64,000 nt of DNA from Hyphomicrobiales bacterium (GCA_900473205.1 UCLB01000022.1:124001-188000), one strand, 5' to 3'; shown: positions 27,685 through 35,920, counted from the first letter of the stretch. Translations and numbers: made by a program. The notes: generated by a model not told the origin, from the letters alone.

Positions 27685-28800
27685 TCATAGCCCCAGAAAT
27701 AACAACATCACAAACGTTGCAAACAGGATGAAATGCGTCATCCCCTCGATGGCATTCGTTTCTCCATCATTAAGATTGATCGCCGCCGCAAACAGCGTGA
27801 TGAACACCATAACCGTCTGCACCGGGGTCATGGCCATTATGAAGGGCTGACCGGTGTAGAGCGCTATGGCCTCCATGACCGGCACGGTGAGAATGACGGT
27901 GGAGAGCGACGCGCCCATGGCGATGTTGACCACCGACTGCATACGGTTGCGCAGAGCCGAGCGCATGGCGGTCATGATCTCCGGTGCGGCGGAGATGGTG
28001 GCGACGACGACAGCCATCAGCGCAACGGGCGCGCCGCTGCCTTCCAGCCCATTGCTGAGAAATGCCGACATGAATTCCGCCAGCGCGCCAATGATGACGA
28101 CGCCGATGAGGATGATGGCGATGGAATAGGATGCCGGGCCCTCGTCTTCTTCCTCCTCCGCTTCGGCCTGCTGCTCGGCGGCGCTCTTCTTGCGTTCCGT
28201 GCGCGGGTAGCGGTAGCTGAAAAAGTAGCTGTGCGGCCCGACCTGCATTTTCAAGAACAGGGCATAGAGAGCAATCATCGCCCCGATGGTGAAAATGGAA
28301 TAATAGTGCCATTTAGCTTCCGGAATGAATTCCGGCACGATCATGGATATGCCCATGGCGGTCAGGATCATCACCACATAGGTGCGAGCGGAATCGTCAT
28401 TATAAGGTTGTTCGCCATGGCGAAGCCCGCCGAGCAGCGCGGCGATGCCCAGAATGCCGTTGATGTCGATCATGACGGCGGAATAGATCGTGTCTCGCAC
28501 AAGGGTAGGCGAGGTGGATTCCTGCATGATGATGGCTAGGATAAGCACTTCCACGGCAACGGCGGAAAGCGTGAGGATCATCGTGCCATAGGGATCGCCA
28601 ACCTTGGCCGCCAGGATTTCCGCATGATGCGCCACGCGCATCGACACCAGAATGATGACGCCGATCAGCGCTGCCGCAACCACGAAGGACAGCACCTTGC
28701 CCTGTTCCATGACAGCATGTTCGGCAAGATAGGCCGCAACGGCGCAGGGCACCGCGGCAAGCAGCATGCGCTCCTGTTTAAGCGTGGTCGCAATTGACAT
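27685..28800 (-). CDS. chaA: Calcium/proton antiporter (CaCA superfamily, ChaA type)
   Basis: A 371-residue inner-membrane exchanger with about eleven hydrophobic segments. The two alpha-repeats carry the CaCA signature acidic motifs: GDPYGTMILTLSAVAVEVLI in the first and APVALMAVVVATISAAPEIMTAM in the second. An acidic cytoplasmic loop (AEAEEEEDEG) separates them, as in ChaA/CAX exporters. It would export Ca2+ (perhaps Na+ or K+) in exchange for protons. The ATG at 28800 follows GGAAGGG. A 37-residue upstream extension is rejected. Confidence 0.9.
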   Translation of the reverse strand: MSIATTLKQERMLLAAVPCAVAAYLAEHAVMEQGKVLSFVVAAALIGVIILVSMRVAHHAEILAAKVGDPYGTMILTLSAVAVEVLILAIIMQESTSPTLVRDTIYSAVMIDINGILGIAALLGGLRHGEQPYNDDSARTYVVMILTAMGISMIVPEFIPEAKWHYYSIFTIGAMIALYALFLKMQVGPHSYFFSYRYPRTERKKSAAEQQAEAEEEEDEGPASYSIAIILIGVVIIGALAEFMSAFLSNGLEGSGAPVALMAVVVATISAAPEIMTAMRSALRNRMQSVVNIAMGASLSTVILTVPVMEAIALYTGQPFIMAMTPVQTVMVFITLFAAAINLNDGETNAIEGMTHFILFATFVMLLFLGL

Positions 28801-28988
28801 ATTCGCCCTTCCGTCATCGTGAGCTTTGTATTGACTGAGGTTGCGACAACATGCGGGATTTGCACATTGGGCATTTTGGTAGGATAGTAGCGTCCAAGGA
28901 CATGGCGACAATGCCGCAATCTAGTCCTTCAAATGCGCGTTTGCGGCAAAGGTTGCCACGCTCCTTCACTCTATAGGAGGAAGTGTGC

Positions 28989-29264
28989 ATGACCAAAGTG
29001 GTGTATGAGATTGTGGAGCATGATGGTGGCTGGGCCTACCGTATGAACGGCGCCTATTCCGAAGCATTCCCCACCCATTCCGACGCCGTCCAGGCCGCTC
29101 GAATCGCCGCTGCGGAACAACAGGTTGGCGACGAAGACACGGAAATCAACTACCAGGATGAAGTAGGCCGCTGGCATGAGGAACACAGCCAGGGCGGTGA
29201 CAGGCCGGAGGCTGAGGTGGTGGACAGTTTTGAGGAACCGCAACCCAGCCGCAATGCCATCTGA
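28989..29264 (+). CDS. DUF2188-like small protein
   Basis: A 91-residue acidic protein. The ATG at 28989 lies 6-7 nt after a strong AGGAGGAA site; a GTG at 28983 is too close to it. The N-terminal half (YEIVEHDGGWAYRMNGAYSEAFPTHSDAVQAARIAAAEQ) fits the DUF2188 fold, in which a curved sheet reads a substrate-like W-Y pattern. The second half is acidic and probably unstructured. Function is unknown. It has no operon partner: the antiporter gene is divergent and the LysR gene convergent. Confidence 0.75.
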   Translation: MTKVVYEIVEHDGGWAYRMNGAYSEAFPTHSDAVQAARIAAAEQQVGDEDTEINYQDEVGRWHEEHSQGGDRPEAEVVDSFEEPQPSRNAI

Positions 29265-29275
29265 TCGCGCCACCG

Positions 29276-30220
29276 TCACCTCTTGCTGGCGATTGCATCT
29301 GGGTCCGTCGTTTTCAAAAACCCCTTCAACCCATCAACCAGCGCGTTGAAGACGGCGCGGCAGCGGGGGGAGGTTCGCAGGTTTTCGTGCATGGCCACCC
29401 ATGTATGCAGCGGTATTTCCAGTTCCGGAAGGAGATGGGTGAGGGTCGCGTCGCGGCTGGCGAGGCCGACTTGGCATAGGCCGACACCTGCACCGGCCCG
29501 TATCATGGACAGCTGTGCGAGGTTGCTGTCGGCGCGGATGGCGAAGGGGATGTTTTCGGCGTCGGGAATGCTGGGATTGTCTTTTCGCATCCGCTGAAGG
29601 ATGGATCTTATGAAAGGGGTCTTTCGGTCGAAGCCGATGAGGCGGTGGTTGATAAGGTCGTCGTTGGACAGCGGTGTGCCCATTTTCTGGAGGTAGTCGC
29701 TGTTGGCATAAAAGCCCACCCGGAAATTACCGATATAGCGCATGACGATGGCATCCTGCACCGGCTCGGTCATGCGGATCGCGATATCGGCTTCCCGGCG
29801 CAACAAATCCTCCAGCGTATCGGAAAGCGACAACTCGATTTCCAGCTTTGGATGCAGTTCCTGAAGCGAGGCGATGATGGGCGGAAGGATTTCCACGCCG
29901 ATGACGTCGGACGCGCTGATGCGCACGGCTCCTTCGATCTTGCCAACTTCACCCGAAGCCGCGCGCATGAGGGCAGAGGCGGTAGCGGCAAGGTTTTCGG
30001 CATAGGGTTTCAAGGCAATTGCGGCATCCGTCGGGACAAGCCCGTGGGGCGAGCGGATGAAGAGCTGAAACCCCATGCTCTCCTCCAGAGCGCCAATATG
30101 GCGGCCTACCGTCGGCTGGGTAATGCCAAGCTCGCGGGCGGCGGCGGAAAGCGATCCATCTCGCAGCACGTTGAGAAAGGTGCGGTAATAATCCCAGCTG
30201 ATCTCACGCTCTCTGATCAT
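29276..30220 (-). CDS. LysR-family transcription regulator
   Basis: A 314-residue LTTR with an N-terminal helix-turn-helix (GSLSAAARELGITQPTVGRHIGALEE) and a C-terminal effector-binding domain. It is divergent from an NAD-dependent epimerase gene with a 95-bp shared gap, the usual arrangement for an LTTR and its target. The start ATG at 30220 gives the family-typical opening. The effector is not known. Confidence 0.92.
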   Translation of the reverse strand: MIREREISWDYYRTFLNVLRDGSLSAAARELGITQPTVGRHIGALEESMGFQLFIRSPHGLVPTDAAIALKPYAENLAATASALMRAASGEVGKIEGAVRISASDVIGVEILPPIIASLQELHPKLEIELSLSDTLEDLLRREADIAIRMTEPVQDAIVMRYIGNFRVGFYANSDYLQKMGTPLSNDDLINHRLIGFDRKTPFIRSILQRMRKDNPSIPDAENIPFAIRADSNLAQLSMIRAGAGVGLCQVGLASRDATLTHLLPELEIPLHTWVAMHENLRTSPRCRAVFNALVDGLKGFLKTTDPDAIASKR

Positions 30221-30223
30221 TGA

Positions 30224-30266
30224 TTTCCGTATAGCCGTTCAACAGATTTAGACAATTTCGTATAGC
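30224..30266. promoter_or_regulatory. Direct repeat in the LysR/epimerase intergenic region
   Basis: TTCCGTATAGC (30225-30235) and TTTCGTATAGC (30256-30266) are repeated with a 31-bp period, about three helical turns. They lie between the divergent LysR and epimerase starts, immediately before a TATAAT box, and are a good candidate for the LysR binding region. Confidence 0.45.
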
Positions 30267-30267
30267 T

Positions 30268-30273
30268 TATAAT
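30268..30273 (+). promoter_or_regulatory. Candidate -10 box of the epimerase gene
   Basis: A perfect TATAAT lies 42 bp before the GTG start of the epimerase gene, with a poor -35 (GATTTA) 17 bp upstream. A weak -35 fits a promoter that needs an activator. Confidence 0.45.
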
Positions 30274-30315
30274 GCGCCCATACTCCAGCAATCAATTCAG
30301 ATTGGAGTTTCAGCA

Positions 30316-31326
30316 GTGACCAGCAATAGAGAGACGATCAACCCATTGGCACTGGTTCTCGGCGCGCGGGGCGGCATTGGCGGACATGCCATGGATATGC
30401 TGTTGCGCCGGGGATGGCGCGTGCGCGCATTGGTGCGGGGAGATATGCCGACCTCAGCCAATCCCTCGCAGGAGTGGGTGCGCGGTGATGTGATGAACGC
30501 AGCTGATGTGGCGAAGGCAGCAGAGGGCGCTTCTCTCATCGTGCACGCGGTTAATCCGGCAGGTTACAAAAACTGGGAGACACTGGTTCTTCCTATGCTG
30601 GATAGTACCATTGCCGCTGCAAAAGCGGTGGGAGCCCGGATTTTGCTGCCGGGAACGGTCTATAATTTTGGGCCGGATGCGTTTACCGCTCCAACCGAGG
30701 ACAGCCCGCAACATGCCGTAACCCGCAAGGGCGGCATTCGCGTGGAGATGGAGCGCCGTCTGCGTGCCGCCGCGACACCGGAAACGCCGGTGCTGATCGT
30801 TCGCGCCGGTGACTTCTTCGGGCCGGGCGCGAACAATAACTGGTTCAGCCAGGGCCTTGTCACGCCGGGCAAAAAAATCACCAAGGTTTCCAACCCCGGA
30901 TCGCCGGGCGTCGGCCATCAATGGGCCTATCTGCCTGACGTAGCCGAAACCATGGGTCAGTTGCTGGATCGTGCTGACGAACTTGAACCATTCGCTACCT
31001 ATCACATGGACGGATTTTGGGATGCCGATGGAAGCGGCATGTCGTCTGCGATAGAGCGGGTTGTCGGGCATAAGATTTCGGTCACGCAGACGCCATGGTG
31101 GCTGTTGAAGCTGGCTTCGCCCTTCGTGCCGATGTTTCGGGAAGTCATGGAAATGCGCTATCTCTGGAAGACTCCGATCAGGATGAGCAATAAAAAACTC
31201 ACCCGCTTTCTGGGTGCAGAACCCCAGACGCCCATCGATGAGGCCGTGCGTGCCGCGCTCATTTCGCTGAAATGCCTGGAGCCGGAAGCGACCCGGGAAA
31301 TTCCGAGAGCCGTATCGCACGTGTGA
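30316..31326 (+). CDS. NAD-dependent epimerase/dehydratase (extended SDR-like)
   Basis: A 336-residue Rossmann-fold protein with the dinucleotide loop LGARGGIGGHAMDMLLRRGW near residue 15 and the GTVYNFGPDAF...E active-region block. It resembles atypical SDR/epimerase proteins used on sugar nucleotides or small aldehydes. The start is GTG with GGAG upstream; no ATG is in reach. It is divergent from the LysR regulator, which likely controls it, and ends in a terminator shared with nemA. Substrate unknown. Confidence 0.85.
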   Translation: MTSNRETINPLALVLGARGGIGGHAMDMLLRRGWRVRALVRGDMPTSANPSQEWVRGDVMNAADVAKAAEGASLIVHAVNPAGYKNWETLVLPMLDSTIAAAKAVGARILLPGTVYNFGPDAFTAPTEDSPQHAVTRKGGIRVEMERRLRAAATPETPVLIVRAGDFFGPGANNNWFSQGLVTPGKKITKVSNPGSPGVGHQWAYLPDVAETMGQLLDRADELEPFATYHMDGFWDADGSGMSSAIERVVGHKISVTQTPWWLLKLASPFVPMFREVMEMRYLWKTPIRMSNKKLTRFLGAEPQTPIDEAVRAALISLKCLEPEATREIPRAVSHV

Positions 31327-31340
31327 TCACGATAAGAAAA

Positions 31341-31371
31341 GCCGCGCACCCGGAGGAGTGCGCGGCCTTTT
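31341..31371. terminator. Terminator between the epimerase and nemA genes
   Basis: Arms 31341-31349 and 31358-31366 form a perfect 9-bp stem, followed on the plus strand by CTTTTTG and on the minus strand by a T-rich tract (CTTTTC). It serves two convergent genes. Confidence 0.88.
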
Positions 31372-31376
31372 TGTCT

Positions 31377-32489
31377 TTATGCCAGAGCAGGATAGTCCGT
31401 GTAACCTTCAGCGCCGCCACCATAGAAGGTTGGCTGGTTCGGTTCGTTCAGCGTGGCATTCTCCTTCAGACGACGGACAAGGTCCGGGTTGGAGATGAAG
31501 GCCTTACCGAAGGCGATGGCATCGGCCTTGCCGCTTTCGGTCGCGGCAATTGCGCTGTCACGGTCGTAACCGTTGTTGGCGATCCACAGGCCCTTGCCAC
31601 CGGCATTGGTGTAGGCGGCCTTGAGAGCATCGTAATCGAACGGTTTGTCGCCCTGCTTGAAATCACGCGGGCCGCCGGTGGCACCTTCGATGACGTGAAT
31701 AAAGGCGAGGCCACGGCTGCCGAGTTCGCGCACGACATATTCGAACAGAGGCTGTGGGTCTGCTTCGAAAATGTCATTGGCGGGCGTGACCGGGGAAAGG
31801 CGGATGCCGGTACGACCTGCGCCGATTTCCTTCGTCACAGTATCAACGACTTCCAGCAGGAAGCGGGCGCGGTTTTCGATGGAGCCGCCGTAATCATCCG
31901 TGCGCTGGTTGGTGCCTGATTTCAGGAACTGGTCAATTAGATAGCCATTGGCAGCGTGAATTTCCACGCCGTCAAACCCGGCATCGATGGCAGCGCGAGC
32001 GCCAGTGCGGTAATCTTCCAGAACGACCGGGATTTCGCCCAAGCCCAGTTCGCGCGGCTCGGATGTTTCGGCAAAACCGCCGGTGCCATCGTCATTGATG
32101 ATGTAGGTCTTGGAATTGGCCTTGATGGGCGACGGCGCAACCGGCTGGCCGCCATGCGGCTGCAGAGAGGTGTGTGAGATACGGCCAACATGCCAGATCT
32201 GCGCGACGATCTTGCCGCCTGCCTTGTGAACGCCTTCCGTCACTGCCTTCCAGCCATCGATGGCTTCCTGCTTGTAAAGGCCGGGAACATCCGCATAACC
32301 CTGTCCCTGCTGGGAAACCGGCGTGCCTTCGGTGACGATAAGGCCGGCTGTTGCGCGCTGTTCGTAATAGGTGGCGTTGAGGTTATTGGGAATAGCGCCT
32401 GGCGAACGGTTGCGGGTCAGCGGTGCCATGACAATGCGGTTTGCCAGCGAAATGTCGCCTGCCTGAGCGGGTTCGAACAGTTTGGTCAT
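31377..32489 (-). CDS. nemA: Alkene reductase of the old yellow enzyme family (NemA-like)
   Basis: A 370-residue FMN-dependent NADPH oxidoreductase with a TIM-barrel OYE layout: LANRIVMAPLTRNRS, QIWHVGRISH, FDGVEIHAANGYLIDQFL (the His/Asn substrate pair), and the C-terminal AIAFGKAFISNPDLVRR phosphate loop. It reduces activated C=C bonds, nitrate esters, N-ethylmaleimide and other electrophiles. It follows an ArsR-family repressor gene by 45 bp, so the two form an electrophile-responsive operon like nemRA in E. coli but with an unrelated repressor. Confidence 0.93.
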   Translation of the reverse strand: MTKLFEPAQAGDISLANRIVMAPLTRNRSPGAIPNNLNATYYEQRATAGLIVTEGTPVSQQGQGYADVPGLYKQEAIDGWKAVTEGVHKAGGKIVAQIWHVGRISHTSLQPHGGQPVAPSPIKANSKTYIINDDGTGGFAETSEPRELGLGEIPVVLEDYRTGARAAIDAGFDGVEIHAANGYLIDQFLKSGTNQRTDDYGGSIENRARFLLEVVDTVTKEIGAGRTGIRLSPVTPANDIFEADPQPLFEYVVRELGSRGLAFIHVIEGATGGPRDFKQGDKPFDYDALKAAYTNAGGKGLWIANNGYDRDSAIAATESGKADAIAFGKAFISNPDLVRRLKENATLNEPNQPTFYGGGAEGYTDYPALA

Positions 32490-32534
32490 GAGATTGCTTT
32501 CTCTTCTGGTTGATAGAGAGCGCCTGAGGCGCGC

Positions 32535-32825
32535 TTAAAGCTTCTGGTTCAGATAGGTGAGGAAGGCGGCAATATTCTCCTCGTCACGCTCGTAAAAATT
32601 CCATTGCCCGACCTTTCGCGATCTCACCAGACCCGCAGCCTGCAAGGCGGCGAGGTGGGAGGAGACGGTGGATTGCGAAAGACCGCTGATCTCGAACTGA
32701 TGCGCGCAGACACCCATGGAAAACGGGTGTGCCTGGTTGAAATGCTGTTCCGGCTGTTTCAGCCATTCCAGAAATTTCAAGCGCACGGGATGAGCAATGG
32801 CCTTCAGGGCGTCTTCGTGGTTCAT
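32535..32825 (-). CDS. ArsR-family repressor
   Basis: A 96-residue winged helix with the ArsR core (LSQSTVSSHLAALQAAGLVRSRKVGQWNFYE). The metal-binding ELCVC motif of the arsenic sensor is absent; a single cysteine stands in GVCAHQFE before the recognition helix, which could be a redox or electrophile trap. It is the first gene of the operon with nemA, and a perfect inverted repeat upstream is a likely operator. Induction by electrophiles is inferred from the partner enzyme. Confidence 0.9.
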   Translation of the reverse strand: MNHEDALKAIAHPVRLKFLEWLKQPEQHFNQAHPFSMGVCAHQFEISGLSQSTVSSHLAALQAAGLVRSRKVGQWNFYERDEENIAAFLTYLNQKL

Positions 32826-32849
32826 GTCGCTTCCGTATATCTATCCATA

Positions 32850-32865
32850 CCGATATTTATATCGG
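32850..32865. promoter_or_regulatory. Candidate ArsR-family operator
   Basis: ccgatat (32850-32856) and atatcgg (32859-32865) form a perfect 7-bp inverted repeat with a 2-bp centre, 25 bp upstream of the arsR start. Position and symmetry fit autorepression of the arsR-nemA operon. Confidence 0.55.
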
Positions 32866-32917
32866 CAATGATCGATATCAAGGGCAAGGCGCGGATTTAT
32901 TCGCCGGGGCTTAGCGC

Positions 32918-33016
32918 AAAAAAAAGGCCGCTAGATTTCTCCGCGGCCCGACAGTTTTGAAGGTCAAACCTCCAGAGGGGAACAGCTGTCTGATGCGCAA
33001 AGCATCGGTGACAACC
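32918..33016 (-). ncRNA. abcR2: AbcR-family (alpha-r15) trans-acting small RNA, second copy
   Basis: A self-contained transcript unit. A -35 TTGTTC (plus 33046-33051) and -10 CATATT (33023-33028) are 17 bp apart, giving a start near 33016. A GC stem (32926-32931 with 32943-32948) followed by eight T ends it. It shares a 23-nt identical core (32966-32988) with the neighbouring unit. Twin sRNAs with this core beside lsrB are the AbcR1/AbcR2 pair of rhizobia, Hfq-dependent repressors of ABC-transporter mRNAs. Which copy is AbcR1 is assumed from order. Confidence 0.8.
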
Positions 33017-33099
33017 AGTTTCAATATGGAAATGTCAGCGGCTGAGAACAAGGGTGTTTCGTTTAATTAACTTGCGGTAGCGGGAAAATTATTGCGGGT

Positions 33100-33218
33100 A
33101 AAAAAAGAGGGCCACCGGATTGCTCCAGGGCCCTTATAAGTGTGAAGGTTAAAAAACCTCCAGAGGGGAACAGCTGACGCGGCGGAACTGGGAGGAAAAG
33201 CCGCCGTGTGCATCAGCT
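33100..33218 (-). ncRNA. abcR1: AbcR-family (alpha-r15) trans-acting small RNA, first copy
   Basis: A -35 TTGAAT (plus 33248-33253) and -10 CATATC (33225-33230) with a 17-bp spacer place the start near 33218. The transcript of about 119 nt ends in a GGGCC-based hairpin plus seven T (33100-33106). Its 5' half folds as CAGCTGA...TCAGCTG enclosing GGCGG...CCGCC, with a CTCCC-containing loop that could pair with ribosome binding sites. The 23-nt core at 33154-33176 is shared with the second copy. The size and features match A. tumefaciens AbcR1. Confidence 0.82.
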
Positions 33219-33230
33219 GTGTGCGATATG

Positions 33231-33249
33231 ATGCTTTCTTGGGCAGCAT
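33231..33249. promoter_or_regulatory. Inverted repeat in the sRNA-1 promoter, candidate LsrB/VtlR site
   Basis: atgct (33231-33235) and agcat (33245-33249) flank nine bases and fill the spacer between the -35 and -10 boxes. LysR-type regulators adjacent to AbcR genes control them in Brucella (VtlR) and Sinorhizobium (LsrB), so this is a candidate binding site. It is absent from the second copy's promoter. Confidence 0.4.
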
Positions 33250-33515
33250 TCAACTCTTTTTTGTGCAGGCCAGCCCTGCGTGTGGCGCATCACTGCTATT
33301 CGCTGTCATATTTATTTCGCAAATCTGCGGCGGAGATGATTCTAAGTAGAGGGCAAAATACGATTCTAACCCATTGTTAAATCGTTATATTTTCAAGTTC
33401 TCTTGGCGCTGGTTGGTGTCGTTTGCTGCACCAAAGATTCGGACTTCGGTTGTCATAACAGCCGAGATGCGATGTGCTATTACGTTGCGCGTAGCAAAGT
33501 GTCCAAGGTGGTGCT

Positions 33516-33953
33516 GTGACAATAGAAATCAGACTTGCTCAACAGTCCGATGTGCCAGCGCTATTTCACGTTCGAACGTCCGTTCGCGAGAACCACATTT
33601 CCGTCGAGCGACTTGCCCAGATGGGTATCACAGAGGCCTCCATCGGCCAGATGATCGCGCGCTCGCCGTGCGCATGGGTAGCCCTCGTGGGCGGAGAGGT
33701 GGTCGCGCTTTCAATGATCGATATTGCGGACGCTTCGCTTTTTGCAGCCTTTGTGCTTCCTGCATACGAAGGCAAGGGCATTGGAAGAAAGCTCGTTCTT
33801 GCTGCCGAAGAAGAACTCTTTCAGCATCATCCGGAAATATGGTTGGAGACGGAAAAGGACAGTCGCGCCGCCGGTTTTTATCTGCATCTCGGCTGGGGCA
33901 ATCAGCTCGAGGCAAAGGGAAGGCAAATCAGGTTGACGAAAATGCGGCCTTGA
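33516..33953 (+). CDS. GNAT-family N-acetyltransferase
   Basis: A 145-residue single-domain acetyltransferase with the acetyl-CoA loop AFVLPAYEGKGIGRKLVLAAE (the Q/RxxGxG/A motif reads EGKGIG) and a C-terminal strand WLETEKDSRAAGFYLHLGW. The acceptor is unknown. The start is a GTG at 33516 with poor spacing to any ribosome binding site. It sits between the sRNA pair and lsrB on the opposite strand, and shows no link to them. Confidence 0.85.
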   Translation: MTIEIRLAQQSDVPALFHVRTSVRENHISVERLAQMGITEASIGQMIARSPCAWVALVGGEVVALSMIDIADASLFAAFVLPAYEGKGIGRKLVLAAEEELFQHHPEIWLETEKDSRAAGFYLHLGWGNQLEAKGRQIRLTKMRP

Positions 33954-34025
33954 TGCCTCACAGATCAGAACGGCGAATGGCAAGAAGCCGCATAAATGCA
34001 GCGGCTCGCCATGTCGAAACACCAA

Positions 34026-34928
34026 TCAGAAATTCCAGTTGCGTGCCTTGGCCACGATGAAGTCTCTGAACACTTTCAGCTTGGCAGCATTCTTCAATTC
34101 ATCCGGATAACAGAAGTAGGTATCGAATGAGGGAATATCTGCGGGCAGGGAAAGCTGGATGAGGCCGGGGTCGCGGCCGACGATATAGTCCGGCAGGCAG
34201 GCAATGCCGATTCCCAAAAGGCAGGCGCGCTTGATGGAGGTCTGGCTGTTGATCTGCAAATGCGCCAGCCGCGTGTTGTCCGACGAGCGTCCGGCATTTT
34301 CCAGCCAGTTCACGTCCAGAAGATAATTTGGCGCGGGTTCGCCGAAGGAAATGACCTTGTGGTTGTCCAGATCCTCGATCGACTGCGGCTCTCCATATCG
34401 GTTGATATAGGAGGGGGCGGCGTAGACGTGCATGTGCACGGTAAAAAGCTTGCGCTGAATAAGGTCGGATTGCTGCGGCTGGCGCAGGCGAATGGCGCAA
34501 TCCGCGTGGCGCATGTTCACATCAAGCTCTTCATTGTCGAGAATGAGCTGAATGGCCATCTCCGGATAAAGCTGAAGGAACTCCTGCACCTTGTCCGTCA
34601 ACCAGCCCTGACCGAGGCCCACGGTGGTGGTGACGCGCAGCTTGCCGCTGGGCTTTTCCGTCGTTTCCGTCAATTGCATTTTGACGGTTTCGAGCTTCAG
34701 CAGAACATCATGCGCGGTGCGATACAGCAACTCGCCCTGTTCGGTGAGGATCAGGCCACGCGCGTGGCGGTGAAAAAGCTTGACGCCGACATCCTGTTCC
34801 AACGCACTGACCTGACGGCTGATGGCCGACTGGGACAAATGAAGCTTGTCTGCTGCGTGGGTGAACGAGCCAGCTTCGGCGGCCGCATGGAATATGCGCA
34901 GTTTGTCCCAGTCCAATGGCATAGGCAT
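34026..34928 (-). CDS. lsrB: LysR-type regulator LsrB/VtlR
   Basis: A 300-residue LTTR very close to S. meliloti LsrB as I recall it (PLDWDKLRIFHAAAEAGSFTHAADKLHLSQSAISRQVSALEQD). LsrB acts on symbiosis, LPS synthesis and oxidative-stress genes, and cysteines in it respond to reactive oxygen. Here cysteines are at 144, 236, 244 and 273; three of them fall where the S. meliloti redox cysteines would be. It follows trxB by 17 bp on the same strand, so the thioredoxin reductase and this redox-responsive regulator are co-transcribed. The AbcR-type sRNAs lie downstream. Confidence 0.93.
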   Translation of the reverse strand: MPMPLDWDKLRIFHAAAEAGSFTHAADKLHLSQSAISRQVSALEQDVGVKLFHRHARGLILTEQGELLYRTAHDVLLKLETVKMQLTETTEKPSGKLRVTTTVGLGQGWLTDKVQEFLQLYPEMAIQLILDNEELDVNMRHADCAIRLRQPQQSDLIQRKLFTVHMHVYAAPSYINRYGEPQSIEDLDNHKVISFGEPAPNYLLDVNWLENAGRSSDNTRLAHLQINSQTSIKRACLLGIGIACLPDYIVGRDPGLIQLSLPADIPSFDTYFCYPDELKNAAKLKVFRDFIVAKARNWNF

Positions 34929-34945
34929 GCGGGGTTTAGCCTTTC

Positions 34946-35920
34946 TTATTCAGCAGCAACGGCAAGCGGCGCTTGCGCTGCGAGAAAACGTTCCGCCTCG
35001 AGCGCGGCCATACAGCCCATGCCCGCAGCGGTAATGGCCTGGCGGTAGTTATCGTCTGTCACATCACCCGCTGCGAAGATGCCCTCTACATTGGTGGCGG
35101 TCGAATCCGGCGCCGTCCACATGTAGCCATTCGGCTTCAGCTTCAGCTTGTCCTTGAACAGTTCCACCGCTGGCGCATGACCAATGGCCACGAACACGCC
35201 ATGGATCGGCATCTCGGTGATTTCACCCGTCTTCGTGTTGCGAATCTTCGCGCCGGTGACGGAAGGCGGCATTGGCGGCTTGGCAGGCGTGCCGGTGATT
35301 TCCGCGATCTCGCTGTTCCAGAGAATGTTCACATTCTCCTTCGCGAAAATGCGTTCCTGAAGGATTTTTTCCGAACGGAAGCTTTCGCGGCGATGCACAA
35401 CCGTGACCGACTTGGCGATGTTGGAGAGGTACAGCGCCTCTTCGACAGCCGAATTGCCGCCGCCAACCACGATGACATCGCGGTTGCGATAGAAGAATCC
35501 ATCGCAGGTGGCGCAGGCGGAAACGCCGAAGCCCTGAAAATGTTGCTCGCTTTCGATGCCCAGCCACTTGGCTTTCGCACCGGTGGCGATGATCAGCGTG
35601 TCAGCCGTCCACACCGCACCGGAATCCGTCTTGACGGTAAAAGGGCGGGTTGTGGTTTCGACTTCCGTCACCAGATCATTGACGAGTTCAGCACCGACAT
35701 GTGTCGCCTGCTTCATCATCTGGTCCATCAGCCATGGTCCCTGAATGGGATCGGCATAGCCGGGATAGTTTTCCACATCGGTGGTGATCATCAACTGACC
35801 GCCCTGTTCCATGCCGGCAATGAGAACAGGCTCGAGCATTGCGCGAGCTGCATAAATCGCGGCGGTGTAGCCTGCTGGGCCGGAGCCGATGATCAAAACC
35901 TTTGCGTGGCGGGCGGACAT
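34946..35920 (-). CDS. trxB: Thioredoxin-disulfide reductase
   Basis: A 324-residue FAD/NADPH flavoenzyme that reduces thioredoxin in the cytoplasm. Features are the FAD loop VLIIGSGPAGYTAAIYAARA, the redox centre CATC (Cys 136, Cys 139), the NADPH loop VVGGGNSAVEEAL and the C-terminal FAD-binding AAGDVTDDNYRQAITAAGMGC. It heads a two-gene operon with lsrB. A Rhizobiaceae-conserved arrangement puts a Lrp-type regulator gene divergent from it, as here. Confidence 0.97.
   Translation of the reverse strand: MSARHAKVLIIGSGPAGYTAAIYAARAMLEPVLIAGMEQGGQLMITTDVENYPGYADPIQGPWLMDQMMKQATHVGAELVNDLVTEVETTTRPFTVKTDSGAVWTADTLIIATGAKAKWLGIESEQHFQGFGVSACATCDGFFYRNRDVIVVGGGNSAVEEALYLSNIAKSVTVVHRRESFRSEKILQERIFAKENVNILWNSEIAEITGTPAKPPMPPSVTGAKIRNTKTGEITEMPIHGVFVAIGHAPAVELFKDKLKLKPNGYMWTAPDSTATNVEGIFAAGDVTDDNYRQAITAAGMGCMAALEAERFLAAQAPLAVAAE

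Noticed and set aside
32910-33220. The two similar units read as a CRISPR or simple direct repeat
   Set aside because: Only two copies with a shared 23-nt core, each with its own promoter and terminator, fit sRNA genes better.
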